In this document: one piece after another, positions 43,808 through 52,438 of the stretch | How positions within the stretch are numbered: position 1 is the stretch's first letter | Layout of the letters: each line of letters starts with the position of its first letter | Assembly (NCBI RefSeq): GCF_000691805.2 | Contig: NZ_DF820484.1 | Span: forward strand, 186,001-250,000 | Reading direction: 5' to 3' | DNA length: 64,000 bases | DNA from: Weissella oryzae SG25 | GTDB taxonomy: Bacteria; Bacillota; Bacilli; Lactobacillales; Lactobacillaceae | Notes under the pieces: generated by a model | What the model saw: only the letters and a program-made list of their open reading frames with translations | Database searches by the model: none | What the model was told of the DNA's origin: nothing | Made by a program: the position numbers and the translations under genes

Positions 43808-44287
43808 ATGAATATCAAAATAATCGGTGTTGGTAAACTTAAAGAAAAGTACCTTAAGGATGGTATTGCTGAATATAGTAAGCGTATGTCTAAATTTGCT
43901 AAGTTTGAAATCATCGAGGTGCCAGATGAACGCGCACCTGAGCAACTATCGACTGCCCAGATGCAGCAAGTTATGCAAAAAGAAGGTGAACGAATTCTAA
44001 GCAAGGTTAAAGACCGTGAGTATGTATTTGCCTTGGCAATCAAAGGGGCAGAGCGCTCTAGTGAAGAGTTAGCCGCTGAAATCAGTGAATTAACTATCCG
44101 TGGTGATTCCGACCTTACCTTTATTATTGGCGGCTCGCTCGGCTTAGCACCTGAAGTTTTGAGCCGTGCGGACACACAAATTAGTTTTGGGCGTTTTACA
44201 CTTCCCCATCAACTAATGCGGCTTGTCCTAAGTGAGCAAATCTATCGGGCCTTTATGATTAACGCACATAGTCCCTATCACAAGTAA
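43808..44287 (+). CDS. rlmH: 23S rRNA pseudouridine-1915 N3-methyltransferase RlmH
   Basis: 159 residues, the standard length of this SPOUT methyltransferase: N-terminal [19 protein letters not shown]-knot residues in [14 protein letters not shown], and the C-terminal INAHSPYHK close to the universal PYHK end. It methylates pseudouridine 1915 of helix 69 in the assembled ribosome. GGAG lies 11 nt before the start. It is usually near the origin in Firmicutes. A single perfect DnaA box (44366-44374) and a terminator follow. Confidence 0.97.
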   Translation: MNIKIIGVGKLKEKYLKDGIAEYSKRMSKFAKFEIIEVPDERAPEQLSTAQMQQVMQKEGERILSKVKDREYVFALAIKGAERSSEELAAEISELTIRGDSDLTFIIGGSLGLAPEVLSRADTQISFGRFTLPHQLMRLVLSEQIYRAFMINAHSPYHK

Positions 44288-44330
44288 CTGCTCACTTTCA
44301 TGTTACAGTCCATGCTTAATTTTATATTAG

Positions 44331-44365
44331 AGCCCCACAATCAAAGCTTATTGTGGGGCTTTTTG
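44331..44365 (+). terminator. rlmH terminator
   Basis: Stem AGCCCCACAA / TTGTGGGGCT then TTTTTG, running into a DnaA box. Confidence 0.88.
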
Positions 44366-44374
44366 TTATCCACA
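44366..44374 (+). other. Single perfect DnaA box downstream of rlmH
   Basis: TTATCCACA, exact consensus match, about 80 bp after the rlmH stop. Confidence 0.6.
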
Positions 44375-44543
44375 GAATGCCGAGAGATTCACATATTTAT
44401 ACACAGTTAAATGTTTGTAGTTCTATTTAAGATTCCCGTTACAGTTTCCCCGAGAAATATATAAAAAGGGGGTGTCTTGACTCTTACAGGGGCTGACTTT
44501 ATGGTGTAGTTCCCGTTTTTCATCCGATTAGATAGCAATATAT

Positions 44544-44997
44544 TTATTTAGTCGCTATCTCCATTCTGATCTTTGCAGTAGCCCTCTGCTTTACGATTTT
44601 CTCATATAGTCCAGTTGCTTCAATTGTGTCTAACTGCCAAGGTAGCCCTGAGCTTCGTACTCCACTAGATAATGGATGTGCTGGTTCCTTCTCATTTTGC
44701 GATACTAGGACTTTTATCTTATCAACTGCCAACACTAGAAAGTTATTCCCGGCCACTGTTCCAACTTCAATTCCACACCAAATCAACCGCCACACCCGCG
44801 CACTAAAAAACGCTTCATCATCCATCCACAGATTTGACTCCACGTTGACCTGTTTTTGACTGACGAAGCGCCATTACATCTACATTATTTACATTTACTG
44901 CTTGTTAAATCTGTTTCACCCCACTATTGAGACTCCAATCAACCTGCTCCACGCTAACTAAACCATCTTGATTAGTATTAATCTTTACTGCATGCAT
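44544..44997 (-). pseudogene. Decayed small gene, family not recognised
   Basis: A GGAGGG ribosome site (about 45003-45008) precedes ATG at 44997; 30 codons (MHAVKINTNQDGLVSVEQ ...) are followed by TAA at 44905-44907, after which the same frame stays open for 28 more codons (reading ...DVMALRQSKTGQRGVKS) until a stop near 44820. The coding signal then continues in another frame to 44544 (LWMDDEAFFSARVWRLIWCG ... AKIRMEIATK). One nonsense change and one frameshift would explain this. It could be a phage- or plasmid-derived fragment; I do not recognise the family. Confidence 0.5.
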
Positions 44998-45193
44998 CTT
45001 TTACCCTCCAAATAAAAATAGGGCACTGCTCTTAGTTTTTGTAACCTAAATACCTTATTAAAATATATATTTAAAATTACAAATCAAAAATTTCAGATGG
45101 ACGTAATCCCCCAAAAAATAAGATCGACAAACGCGAATTAAATCGGACCATATTTTTAATATAGGAGCACTTTGACAATCGGAAGGAATTTTT

Positions 45194-46192
45194 TTAATTC
45201 AAATTATAGTCCGGTTTATCCGTTGTACCTTCCCAGATAGTAATCGGATGGATGTACTCTTTCTTGGTTTGCTTGCCACTCATACGAGCTTCAAGTATAT
45301 CAACTGCAAGATCAGTCATATTATCTAATGGCTGTATTATTGTCGTTAATTGTGGCAATACATTGCGTATCAATTCTGTACCATCATAACCAATTATCAA
45401 TAAGTCATTAGGAATAGATAAACCTCGGGTTTGAGCAACTTGCATGGCAAAGGCCGCATCTGTATCATTACCTGCGAATATGGCATCAATATTTGGATTT
45501 TCTTCAAATATTTGATCCAATAAATCCAATTTCTTTGTAATTGGTATATCAAAATCTATAATATATGTTTTTCCGTCAAGATTGTTTGCTTCCATCACGG
45601 ATTCATAACCTAGACGCCGTTTTTGCATAGGACTTTCTTTTTGAGAAACATTTGTATGGACTATATTTTTTGCTCCCTGGTCAATCAATCGTTCAGTCGC
45701 TAGCACTCCGCCTTTGTAATTATCTGACTCGATAATAGGTATATCATCGTTGATAATTCTGTCGATCGCAACTATTGGTAAATTTTGCTGCCTATACTCA
45801 GCTATATTCTGATTATGGGTTCCAACTATTAATCCGTCCACTTGTTTACTTAGTAATTGATTAAGGTAATCAATTTCCTTACTAGCATCATTGGTTGAGT
45901 TTCCAATTATCACTTTATAGCCTTTTTTATACAATTTCTTTTCTAACAAACTCGCCAATTCACCAAAAAAAGGATCAGATATCGTCGGCAATAAAATGCC
46001 AATTAAGTTTGTTTTAGTTTTTAACAATTGCCGAGCAACAATATTTGGGTGATATCCTAATTCACTTATTGCTAAGTTTACGTTATCAATTGTTTTTTGG
46101 CTCAAATAACCTCGATTATTTAGGACTCTGGATACGGTCGTTTTCGAGACGCCAGCATGTCTCGCAACGTCCTCTAATTTTGGTGTTGGCAT
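45194..46192 (-). CDS. LacI-family sugar-responsive repressor
   Basis: 332 residues: N-terminal helix-turn-helix with KLEDVARHAGVSKTTVSRVLNN and the hinge GYHPNIVARQL, followed by a periplasmic-binding-like effector domain. GGAGG lies 8 nt before the ATG at 46192. It is downstream of, and separated by a terminator from, the fructokinase gene. A LacI-type operator (AAAGCGCTTT core) overlaps the promoter at 48331-48381, so this protein probably represses that cassette, perhaps in response to fructose or a related sugar. Confidence 0.88.
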   Translation of the reverse strand: MPTPKLEDVARHAGVSKTTVSRVLNNRGYLSQKTIDNVNLAISELGYHPNIVARQLLKTKTNLIGILLPTISDPFFGELASLLEKKLYKKGYKVIIGNSTNDASKEIDYLNQLLSKQVDGLIVGTHNQNIAEYRQQNLPIVAIDRIINDDIPIIESDNYKGGVLATERLIDQGAKNIVHTNVSQKESPMQKRRLGYESVMEANNLDGKTYIIDFDIPITKKLDLLDQIFEENPNIDAIFAGNDTDAAFAMQVAQTRGLSIPNDLLIIGYDGTELIRNVLPQLTTIIQPLDNMTDLAVDILEARMSGKQTKKEYIHPITIWEGTTDKPDYNLN

Positions 46193-46223
46193 GATTAATT
46201 CCTCCATACATTATATTTTACAC

Positions 46224-46268
46224 AAAAAACCCTTAGATAATAACCTTACGGTTTAGGTCTAAGGGTTT
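46224..46268 (-). terminator. Terminator of the fructokinase cassette
   Basis: Arms AAACCCTTAGA and TCTAAGGGTTT on the minus strand followed by TTTG. Confidence 0.8.
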
Positions 46269-46274
46269 GTACTA

Positions 46275-47147
46275 TTATGCTTTTAATTCTTGGTATGCCA
46301 ATGCAAAATTCCCTAAATTCGCTGAGCCATTGTCTTTAATTAATGGACGGGTCAAGTACTGATTTAGGTTTGGAATATCAATATATCCATTCATCATTTT
46401 CTTAAATTGATTACGAATTTTACTCATCAATGTATCATTGATAACCCCACCTCCAAAAACAATTTTATCAGGGCGAATAATTAATGTCGTCTGCATAGCT
46501 GCCTGAGCGATATACCATGCCATAATATCCCAAACATGATCATCGAGTGTAACATCAGCACCTTTTTTTCCTAATCGTGCTTCAAATGTGGGACCGGCTA
46601 CCAGTCCTTCAAGACAATCATCATGGAAAGGACAAATTCCCTTAAAATTCAAATCATCAGGATGTCTTTTTACAAAAACATGGCCCATCTCAGGATGTCC
46701 AAGTGATCCAACGAAGTCTCCGTTTACAACAGCGCCAGCCCCAACACCTGTACCGATAGTGTAATAAACTAAAGAATTGGTCTTTTCATTAGCCAATGTA
46801 GACATAACATATTCTCCATACGCAGAACCGTTTACATCGGTTGTCCAAGTGATAGGTACATCAAAATGTTTCTTTAGCGTTCCAACGAAGTCAACGTCTT
46901 TCCAACCCGGTTTTGGCGTATTTGTGATAAATCCATATTTCTTTGAGTTTTTGCGTATCTCAATTGGTCCAAATGACGCAATACCGATTGCATCTAGGTC
47001 AAACTGCTTGAAGTAATCAATAACTTTTTCTAAGGTTTCTTCTGAATTAGTTGTTGGAATTGATACTTTATCCAAAACTCTGTAATCTTCGTTTCCAACA
47101 GCACAAATGAATTTTGTACCACCTGCTTCAACACTACCAATTAACAT
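46275..47147 (-). CDS. scrK: ROK-family fructokinase
   Basis: 290 residues: N-terminal phosphate loop SVEAGGTKFICAVG, sugar-site Asp in TDVNGSAYGEYV, second ATP loop YYTIGTGVGAGAV, and the ROK zinc site with GHPEMGH followed by CPFHDDCLEGL. This arrangement is that of Firmicutes ScrK-type fructokinases, which phosphorylate fructose at O6. It follows the VOC gene by 18 nt and is the last gene of the cassette. Confidence 0.88.
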   Translation of the reverse strand: MLIGSVEAGGTKFICAVGNEDYRVLDKVSIPTTNSEETLEKVIDYFKQFDLDAIGIASFGPIEIRKNSKKYGFITNTPKPGWKDVDFVGTLKKHFDVPITWTTDVNGSAYGEYVMSTLANEKTNSLVYYTIGTGVGAGAVVNGDFVGSLGHPEMGHVFVKRHPDDLNFKGICPFHDDCLEGLVAGPTFEARLGKKGADVTLDDHVWDIMAWYIAQAAMQTTLIIRPDKIVFGGGVINDTLMSKIRNQFKKMMNGYIDIPNLNQYLTRPLIKDNGSANLGNFALAYQELKA

Positions 47148-47165
47148 AATATTTTCTCCCTCTTA

Positions 47166-47543
47166 TTATAAGATTTCACAGAATTCGATAATAACGCCTT
47201 CAGGACCGCGAATATTGAAATACTTAATGCCATTCTCCCAAAACGGTAATAATTGAATTTCATTGTCAATCATCGAAAAGCCCTCTTTTTTAGCATCTAA
47301 GAAAGCCTGGTCTATGTCTTTAACGTTTAACGAAATGTGATTAATAGCTCCAGCAGCATCAACAATATTGTCTAATTGCCATGTTTCAATTACTAGATGG
47401 TCCTTTTCCATGAAAATGACTTTTCCGCTTGGAAAGTCTCCAATTTTAGTAAAGCCAAGTTTCTCCCAAAACTTTTCTACTTCATTGAGGTTTAAGGTTG
47501 GAATGCCGATGTGTTGTAAACCGTCAAAATCATTTTTTAACAT
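47166..47543 (-). CDS. VOC (glyoxalase/bleomycin-resistance) family protein
   Basis: 125 residues with one betaalphabetabetabeta repeat on each side: LQHIGIPTLNLNEVEKFWEKLGF and INHISLNVKDIDQAFLDAKKEG, ending in GPEGVIIEFCEIL. Metal ligands His, Glu and His/Glu are in the usual places (HIG, HIS, EFCE). It may act on a sugar-derived dicarbonyl or as an epimerase/isomerase given its place between a membrane protein and a fructokinase; function inferred. Confidence 0.8.
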   Translation of the reverse strand: MLKNDFDGLQHIGIPTLNLNEVEKFWEKLGFTKIGDFPSGKVIFMEKDHLVIETWQLDNIVDAAGAINHISLNVKDIDQAFLDAKKEGFSMIDNEIQLLPFWENGIKYFNIRGPEGVIIEFCEIL

Positions 47544-47553
47544 ACTTTTTCTC

Positions 47554-48276
47554 CTAATTGATTCGTTGGTGTTTTAGACTCGGAATTATATGACTATCTG
47601 CCCAACCAGTGATTCCACCCTGGAAGATGAATGCAAATATTGTTCCTAAGCCGTAATTAGTGAAATCTGGATAAATAATTATTGCAATTAAGCCAATAAT
47701 TGTAGGTGGTATATATGATACCCACATCGCAATGATTGCATTTCCTTTAAAGTATTTAAAACGAAGGATTTGCATAAGATCATCAGCAGGATGAAGGACT
47801 AAATTAACTCTTTGATAAATCGAAATAGCTACAGCTATAAAAAACACCCCAATGAAATTTAACAATGTATAGCTGGCACCACCAAGTAAATTATGAACAT
47901 CTGGAAATAAACCTGAAAATTCAGTAGCGAAGAAACTGATTAACATTGAGAATGGAACCATAAATGCGAGATTCCCAAAAAAATTTTTCCAGTCAAAATG
48001 TCCTTGTAATATAACGTTCAGTAGTGCAGTCAGAACGCCGAATCCAAAGAAAGTCCAACCTAACATGCTAGTTGATCCGTTAAATACGGCTTTATTAAAC
48101 CCTGATTGAGTAGCGGTCCAGTATGCTGATCCCAATATCGAAGGATGCATCTTCTGACTTGTCACTATTGTTAATACATTACCAAATGAGTTTAATAATA
48201 GAGACAAAATGAAATAATAAATTGAGTGACCTAATGACATAGTATTAGACCGATCAAGGGCCTTATGATTAAGCAT
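47554..48276 (-). CDS. YczE/YitT-like integral membrane protein, paralogue B
   Basis: 240 residues with about six membrane helices; shares FDW-K/R-N/R-GN, QRVNLVLHPADDL and RFKYFKGNAIIA with the protein at 40491-41168. Here it is the first gene of a LacI-controlled cassette with a VOC protein and a fructokinase, so it could be a sugar or sugar-derivative transporter, a role not established for the family. A strong promoter and an operator lie upstream. Confidence 0.72.
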   Translation of the reverse strand: MLNHKALDRSNTMSLGHSIYYFILSLLLNSFGNVLTIVTSQKMHPSILGSAYWTATQSGFNKAVFNGSTSMLGWTFFGFGVLTALLNVILQGHFDWKNFFGNLAFMVPFSMLISFFATEFSGLFPDVHNLLGGASYTLLNFIGVFFIAVAISIYQRVNLVLHPADDLMQILRFKYFKGNAIIAMWVSYIPPTIIGLIAIIIYPDFTNYGLGTIFAFIFQGGITGWADSHIIPSLKHQRIN

Positions 48277-48330
48277 TCTATTCCCCCTTCTTTATATGCT
48301 TGAATGATGTTGGTTAAATACCTCTATAAA

Positions 48331-48344
48331 TAAAAGCGCTTTCA
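48331..48344. promoter_or_regulatory. LacI/CcpA-type operator
   Basis: TAAAAGCGCTTTCA, a near-palindrome with the AAAGCGCTTT core of LacI-family and cre sites, at about +3 to +16 relative to the predicted start of the cassette. Confidence 0.65.
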
Positions 48345-48353
48345 TTAATTTAA

Positions 48354-48381
48354 ATTATAGTCGTAAAAAATTAACTGTCAA
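48354..48381 (-). promoter_or_regulatory. Promoter of the YczE-VOC-fructokinase cassette
   Basis: On the minus strand TTGACA (48376-48381), 16-bp spacer, TATAAT (48354-48359): both boxes are perfect consensus. Confidence 0.75.
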
Positions 48382-48468
48382 TCGATTGACATAAATTCAT
48401 TTTAATGTAAGTATCAAAATATTGTCTTATGAATTACTATTACTACTTCTGCTTTGTCGGCAAACAGA

Positions 48469-48494
48469 AAAACCATACCCGAAAGTATGGTTTT
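48469..48494. terminator. Terminator downstream of the LXG toxin 2 operon
   Basis: Stem AAAACCATAC / GTATGGTTTT, with T-runs on both strands. The stretch 48382-48468 shows nothing else. Confidence 0.75.
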
Positions 48495-48507
48495 GTTATA
48501 TTATCTC

Positions 48508-48594
48508 TTAATTTATGAATCTTCGAATGTACATACTGATAGCTATAACCAATATTAGTCCTATTATTGAAAGCCAAATTTCATTATTCATCAT
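48508..48594 (-). CDS. Possible 28-residue single-span membrane peptide
   Basis: MMNNEIWLSIIGLILVIAIS followed by a basic tail (MYIRRFIN). One membrane helix with positive-inside charge, between the immunity gene and the operon terminator. There is no strong ribosome site, so it may be a chance frame; the hydrophobic composition and the position before the terminator are the only support. Confidence 0.3.
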   Translation of the reverse strand: MMNNEIWLSIIGLILVIAISMYIRRFIN

Positions 48595-48685
48595 TCTTTA
48601 TTAGGATATTTACAATCTCTATGGCAACAGTACAAATCATCGCCTTACCTATTTGGATAAATTATTTCGTTGCTAATAGTGCATT

Positions 48686-49075
48686 TTACTGAAGATATAA
48701 TTCTTTAAATATTTCCAATGCAGTTTCTAATTCTTTTGAATTTTTCCCAAAAGCATATTCTACTTTTTCTCTTAAATCCTCCTCAACTAAATTATAAAAT
48801 GGCGTAATCGGCATAATAGAATCCTGTGGATAGCTTGGGTTTTCAACCATAATAGATAATATTCCACCTGAGCCAGCATTGAACTGCTGATTTTTTGCCG
48901 TAGCAGTAATTCCAATACGTACATTTTTCCCAAAACCAGGTAATTCAAAAGAGAAATTTTCATAGTTTGACTCGCGAATAGCTATCTCATCTAAATTGAT
49001 AAGGAATACATTATTCATTGCTTGCTTCAAATTAATATAGCCTACACTGTCCCTTACTGGTAAGTAGTTTTCCAT
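48686..49075 (-). CDS. Candidate immunity protein for LXG toxin 2
   Basis: 129 residues, soluble, acidic, no signal or membrane helix. It starts at the TAATG overlap with the toxin stop codon (one shared base), so the two are translated together. Small acidic proteins encoded directly after polymorphic toxins are usually their immunity partners, binding the C-terminal toxin domain in the cytoplasm. No family is recognised. The longer upstream start lies inside the toxin gene and is less likely. Confidence 0.65.
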   Translation of the reverse strand: MENYLPVRDSVGYINLKQAMNNVFLINLDEIAIRESNYENFSFELPGFGKNVRIGITATAKNQQFNAGSGGILSIMVENPSYPQDSIMPITPFYNLVEEDLREKVEYAFGKNSKELETALEIFKELYLQ

Positions 49076-50910
49076 TATTGTTTTACCGCCTTCCAATGAC
49101 CATCAAATTCTTCTATTTTATAACCATTACTTTCCAAGAAAGTTATTTCTTTGTAGTAAGATGTCTCTTCACCAGTCACACTATAATTTTCAAACTCAAT
49201 ATAAGGACTATCATTTAAAATAATATTTTTACCTTCATTAACCTGATCCACTAGAAACTGGTGATTAACTTGAAATGGAACTCTATCACCAATTCCCTCC
49301 ATTGCCTTCCATCCATCATCACCGGCATCAAAATATGTCATTCCATTAGTATATGCTATCTGTTCATATGAATTCACATCTTTAGCTTTGAACTTCCCCA
49401 ATAATGTAGTATCTGCACTCTCGTTATGGGTAGTAAATTCAACTAACGCATCGATATCTTCCTGACGAATATTTAATTTATCAATTCCTGTTGCATAGTC
49501 AATTAAATCACTTGTACTAAATCGCTCCGCAGTCGATAAGTGCTCCCTACCAATTTCAATGATTTTTTCAGCTTTAGCTGCACCTTCTCCAAGTTCAGCG
49601 CCCTTAAGTCCAACCTTCAACTCACCAGCACCGACAAACAAGCTACCAATATCAAAAACATAGCCACCTATCTTATAATTGTCACCTTTCAAAACAGAAT
49701 TTGCCATATCACCAAAATAATTTTTTACTGATTTTAAATCATTCGAAGATATTTTATTAGCTGTTTTTAGAAGATTTTGCATATTCTCAGGTAGCACAGG
49801 TCGAATTATTTGCAAAGGTTCCGTATTGCTAGCCAACCAACTGATTGCGTGTTCTCCAGCCGCTACAAAATTATTTAATGCACCCGTTTGGTCATCAAGC
49901 TCCCATTGACGTTGTTTCTGACCCGCCGCAAAAGTTATGCCAATTTCTGCAACCTCAAAACTAGCTTGTAAAGCCTGCGAAGCACCAATTGCCACAGAGG
50001 ATACTAACTTACCGGCTGCCCCAATCATCCCTTCTAATTCAAGCATACTTCCCTTAACACCACCAAGTAGCCACGGTACCTTTAAGTCTTTTGTATTCTT
50101 AACAATATTCTTATCCCACCAGTTACCGATGCCAGCGGCCTTTTCTTCTAACCAACTAGTAACCGGGTGACGTTTACCCCACTGCGCTCGACGCCGCTTC
50201 TGTTCTTCAATTGCCCTTTTTCTTGCGGCTTTTTCACTAGCAATTATTTGTTTATCAATTTGATTAATTTCCGTTGCAAATTCATTATTTTTAAACGTTG
50301 CCTGCAACTTTGCATCTGAATACGCCAATCCCGCAACTGATTTAGAAGCTGCTAGCTCCATTTTCGCTCTATTAGCTATTTCCTCAACTGTACTAGCCTT
50401 GCCCGCTGCATCAAATTGATGAACTGATTGAATTGTATCAGTTAATACTTTTTTTGATTCTCTAATTGCATGATTAAAATCTGTTGTTGATGGATTCTTC
50501 AAGGAAACAATGTCATCTACGCCATGATAAATCTGTGCAAATTTCTTACTAATTTGGTTATTTTCGTCAATTAATTTTTCTAAGTCACGACTCAAGTCTT
50601 GGAGAATATCCTCATCTAAGATAGCATTTTCATCAGTTTCTTTTACCATGCTTTGGAAAGCTAGAATTGTCTGTTGATAATCTTGGACCAAAATTGTATC
50701 CATATCCTTAATAGCTTTTTGTAGAGGTACATGCACATTAGCTGCATTATTCTTTACCGCTTCACCTGTTGCGCCTTCAAAAGCATTTGTATTAACAATA
50801 TTTTGAAAACCTTTACTCGCTTTATCAGCCGCATCTGCTTGTTTTTTCGCTGAATTTTGCAAATGATTGAGATTCTCAGATATCTCTTTCATATTGATAT
50901 GGAAGCCCAT
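49075..50910 (-). CDS. LXG-type T7SS effector with unrecognised C-terminal toxin domain
   Basis: 611 residues. Residues 1-240 are helical and charged, an LXG-type targeting domain; about 240-490 is a linker with basic (KRRRAQWGKRH) and hydrophobic Gly/Ala-rich stretches; the last 120 residues form a compact Tyr/Asn/Asp/Glu-rich domain with ADTTLLGKFKAKD, MTYFDAGDDGWKAM, VNHQFLVDQVNEGKNIIL and YYKEITFLESNGYKIEEF. I do not recognise its activity; the composition suits a nuclease or transferase rather than a pore. GGGGGAG precedes the start. It is flanked by the putative chaperone and the immunity gene. Confidence 0.8.
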   Translation of the reverse strand: MGFHINMKEISENLNHLQNSAKKQADAADKASKGFQNIVNTNAFEGATGEAVKNNAANVHVPLQKAIKDMDTILVQDYQQTILAFQSMVKETDENAILDEDILQDLSRDLEKLIDENNQISKKFAQIYHGVDDIVSLKNPSTTDFNHAIRESKKVLTDTIQSVHQFDAAGKASTVEEIANRAKMELAASKSVAGLAYSDAKLQATFKNNEFATEINQIDKQIIASEKAARKRAIEEQKRRRAQWGKRHPVTSWLEEKAAGIGNWWDKNIVKNTKDLKVPWLLGGVKGSMLELEGMIGAAGKLVSSVAIGASQALQASFEVAEIGITFAAGQKQRQWELDDQTGALNNFVAAGEHAISWLASNTEPLQIIRPVLPENMQNLLKTANKISSNDLKSVKNYFGDMANSVLKGDNYKIGGYVFDIGSLFVGAGELKVGLKGAELGEGAAKAEKIIEIGREHLSTAERFSTSDLIDYATGIDKLNIRQEDIDALVEFTTHNESADTTLLGKFKAKDVNSYEQIAYTNGMTYFDAGDDGWKAMEGIGDRVPFQVNHQFLVDQVNEGKNIILNDSPYIEFENYSVTGEETSYYKEITFLESNGYKIEEFDGHWKAVKQ

Positions 50911-50911
50911 T

Positions 50912-51631
50912 TTACTCCCCCTCAGATTGCTGACTTAGCTCAACAATCTCTGCTAGGTATTCTCGAGCAACCTCGTCAGGCATAAAAGCTGAAGACACCT
51001 GTTGATTGGCTAATTGTGACGCCTTTAAAATCTTCTCTTCCATTTCTTTTTCTAATTCATTGGTGTAACCAGGGGAAACCACGTTCTCAATCATCATATT
51101 TGATACACCAATTGGCTCAACTTCTGGTAATGCTCCCAATGGCCAAATCACCGTAATATAATCAAACAAATAATTTGCATATACTCCTGGTAAATCTTGC
51201 TTACGTCCAGTGACCATCACTAAAACTTCTTCTTGATCTGAAACCATCTCTTGCCACTTATCAGGTAACATTTCGCGGTTTAACTTTAAAACCGTTCCTA
51301 GTGGATGAACTGGGCTATACACAGAATCAATTAATCCCATTAAACGCAACAACTGATTAAAAATCAGGGACTTTCTGTATGGTCCAACTTGTAAATCTAC
51401 GTTCCCCGTTACCCAATCAAAATCAGCCTTAACTAAAGGCCCCATCATAACTTGGTGTGAAAAAACTTCACCTCGTTTACGGATTACCTGATAAATATCC
51501 TTAAACACTGCTTGATTAATACCTAAACTCATTGCTAATGTTATTAAACTATCATCCACCAACGGTGCAATAATTTCGTCTGCTTTTAAAACCGTCTCAA
51601 TAACCTTATTTGGTTCAATATGTTCTTCCAT
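50912..51631 (-). CDS. Putative T7SS effector chaperone (unassigned)
   Basis: 239 residues, soluble, mixed alpha/beta, acidic (ends EIVELSQQSEGE). No domain recognised with confidence; the size, the position between Lap1-like and toxin genes, and a pattern such as VKADFDWVTGNVDLQVGPYR recall EspG/DUF5081-type chaperones that hold ESX substrates. It starts in a TAATG overlap with the Lap1-like gene and ends one base before the toxin gene, so all are co-translated. Role inferred from context. Confidence 0.5.
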   Translation of the reverse strand: MEEHIEPNKVIETVLKADEIIAPLVDDSLITLAMSLGINQAVFKDIYQVIRKRGEVFSHQVMMGPLVKADFDWVTGNVDLQVGPYRKSLIFNQLLRLMGLIDSVYSPVHPLGTVLKLNREMLPDKWQEMVSDQEEVLVMVTGRKQDLPGVYANYLFDYITVIWPLGALPEVEPIGVSNMMIENVVSPGYTNELEKEMEEKILKASQLANQQVSSAFMPDEVAREYLAEIVELSQQSEGE

Positions 51632-51927
51632 TATCCTCTCCCCTTAATATGTGTTGCATTCTTAGCAATGTTAGCAGCTGCTTTACCATCAAAATCCACC
51701 ACATTTTGACCAACAGATAACATCTTCGCAGTATCGTTACTTGCCACTTCCTGCGTTGCTTTAACAACACTGTTTACCTTATTTTGAATATCCTCAAATT
51801 TTTTAAAACGCTGAAGGTTAGTGCTTCCTGTACTGGTACCTGAAATAGTTGGTACCGCTGTTGCTTGGGCCTTTGCAGTATTGACCAATTTAGTCCATTC
51901 ACCATGCGAAAATTTTATTTTTGCCAT
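51631..51927 (-). CDS. LXG-partner small protein (DUF3130/Lap1-like) 2
   Basis: 98 residues: helical ends with a Ser/Thr-rich centre, containing KIKFSHGEWTKLVNTAKAQA at its start. Size and pattern match the TIGR04197/DUF3130 family and the corresponding gene at 25194, though identity to that copy is low, as expected of partners that recognise different LXG domains. Confidence 0.62.
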   Translation of the reverse strand: MAKIKFSHGEWTKLVNTAKAQATAVPTISGTSTGSTNLQRFKKFEDIQNKVNSVVKATQEVASNDTAKMLSVGQNVVDFDGKAAANIAKNATHIKGRG

Positions 51928-51941
51928 TTAAATATCCCCAT

Positions 51942-52376
51942 TTATTTAATCGCTGCCATAAGTCCGCTAATTGTTGCATTAATCTCCGCCATTGCTCCAC
52001 CAACGCTTGACTCTTCAAATTCCAACTTAGCAATTTTACGATTTAAAGCATTAATTTCGTCCTGATTCTTATCATATTCGCTCTTAACGGCCTTAATAAT
52101 TTGCTCACTGCTTTGTTCAAACTTTTTTCGTCGAGACCCTTTAAAACTCCCTTGTGCAGTTTTCTTAACTTCTCGGTTCACCTTCGATTTAAAACTGTTT
52201 AACTCGGACATTTCACGCTCAGCTAAACGTTTAGCATCTTTCAGCCGTTCTAACTTTTGAGCAATTTGTTTATGTTGTCCCATCTTACTGTCATATTCCT
52301 TACGGAAATTAGCTACCTTGGAGTTAATTGCCTTATTAGCAGCTTCTTTAACCTTATCTAGTTCACTCTGTCCCAT
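51942..52376 (-). CDS. LXG-partner helical protein (DUF5082/Lap2-like) 2
   Basis: 144 residues, nearly all charged helix, likely an antiparallel coiled coil, resembling DUF5082/YwqH proteins. Its counterpart in the first island is at 24822-25187 but there Lap1 precedes Lap2; here the order is Lap2 then Lap1. It follows the second esxA across a terminator-like hairpin. Confidence 0.65.
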   Translation of the reverse strand: MGQSELDKVKEAANKAINSKVANFRKEYDSKMGQHKQIAQKLERLKDAKRLAEREMSELNSFKSKVNREVKKTAQGSFKGSRRKKFEQSSEQIIKAVKSEYDKNQDEINALNRKIAKLEFEESSVGGAMAEINATISGLMAAIK

Positions 52377-52391
52377 TTTTACCCCCGCTTA

Positions 52392-52430
52392 AAAAAGGCG
52401 ATGAATTCATCCATAACCCATCGCCTTTTT
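52392..52430 (-). terminator. Terminator between esxA copy 2 and the LXG toxin 2 genes
   Basis: Stem AAAAAGGCGATG / CATCGCCTTTTT; partial read-through would give more EsxA than toxin. Confidence 0.75.
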
Positions 52431-52438
52431 ATCAAATT

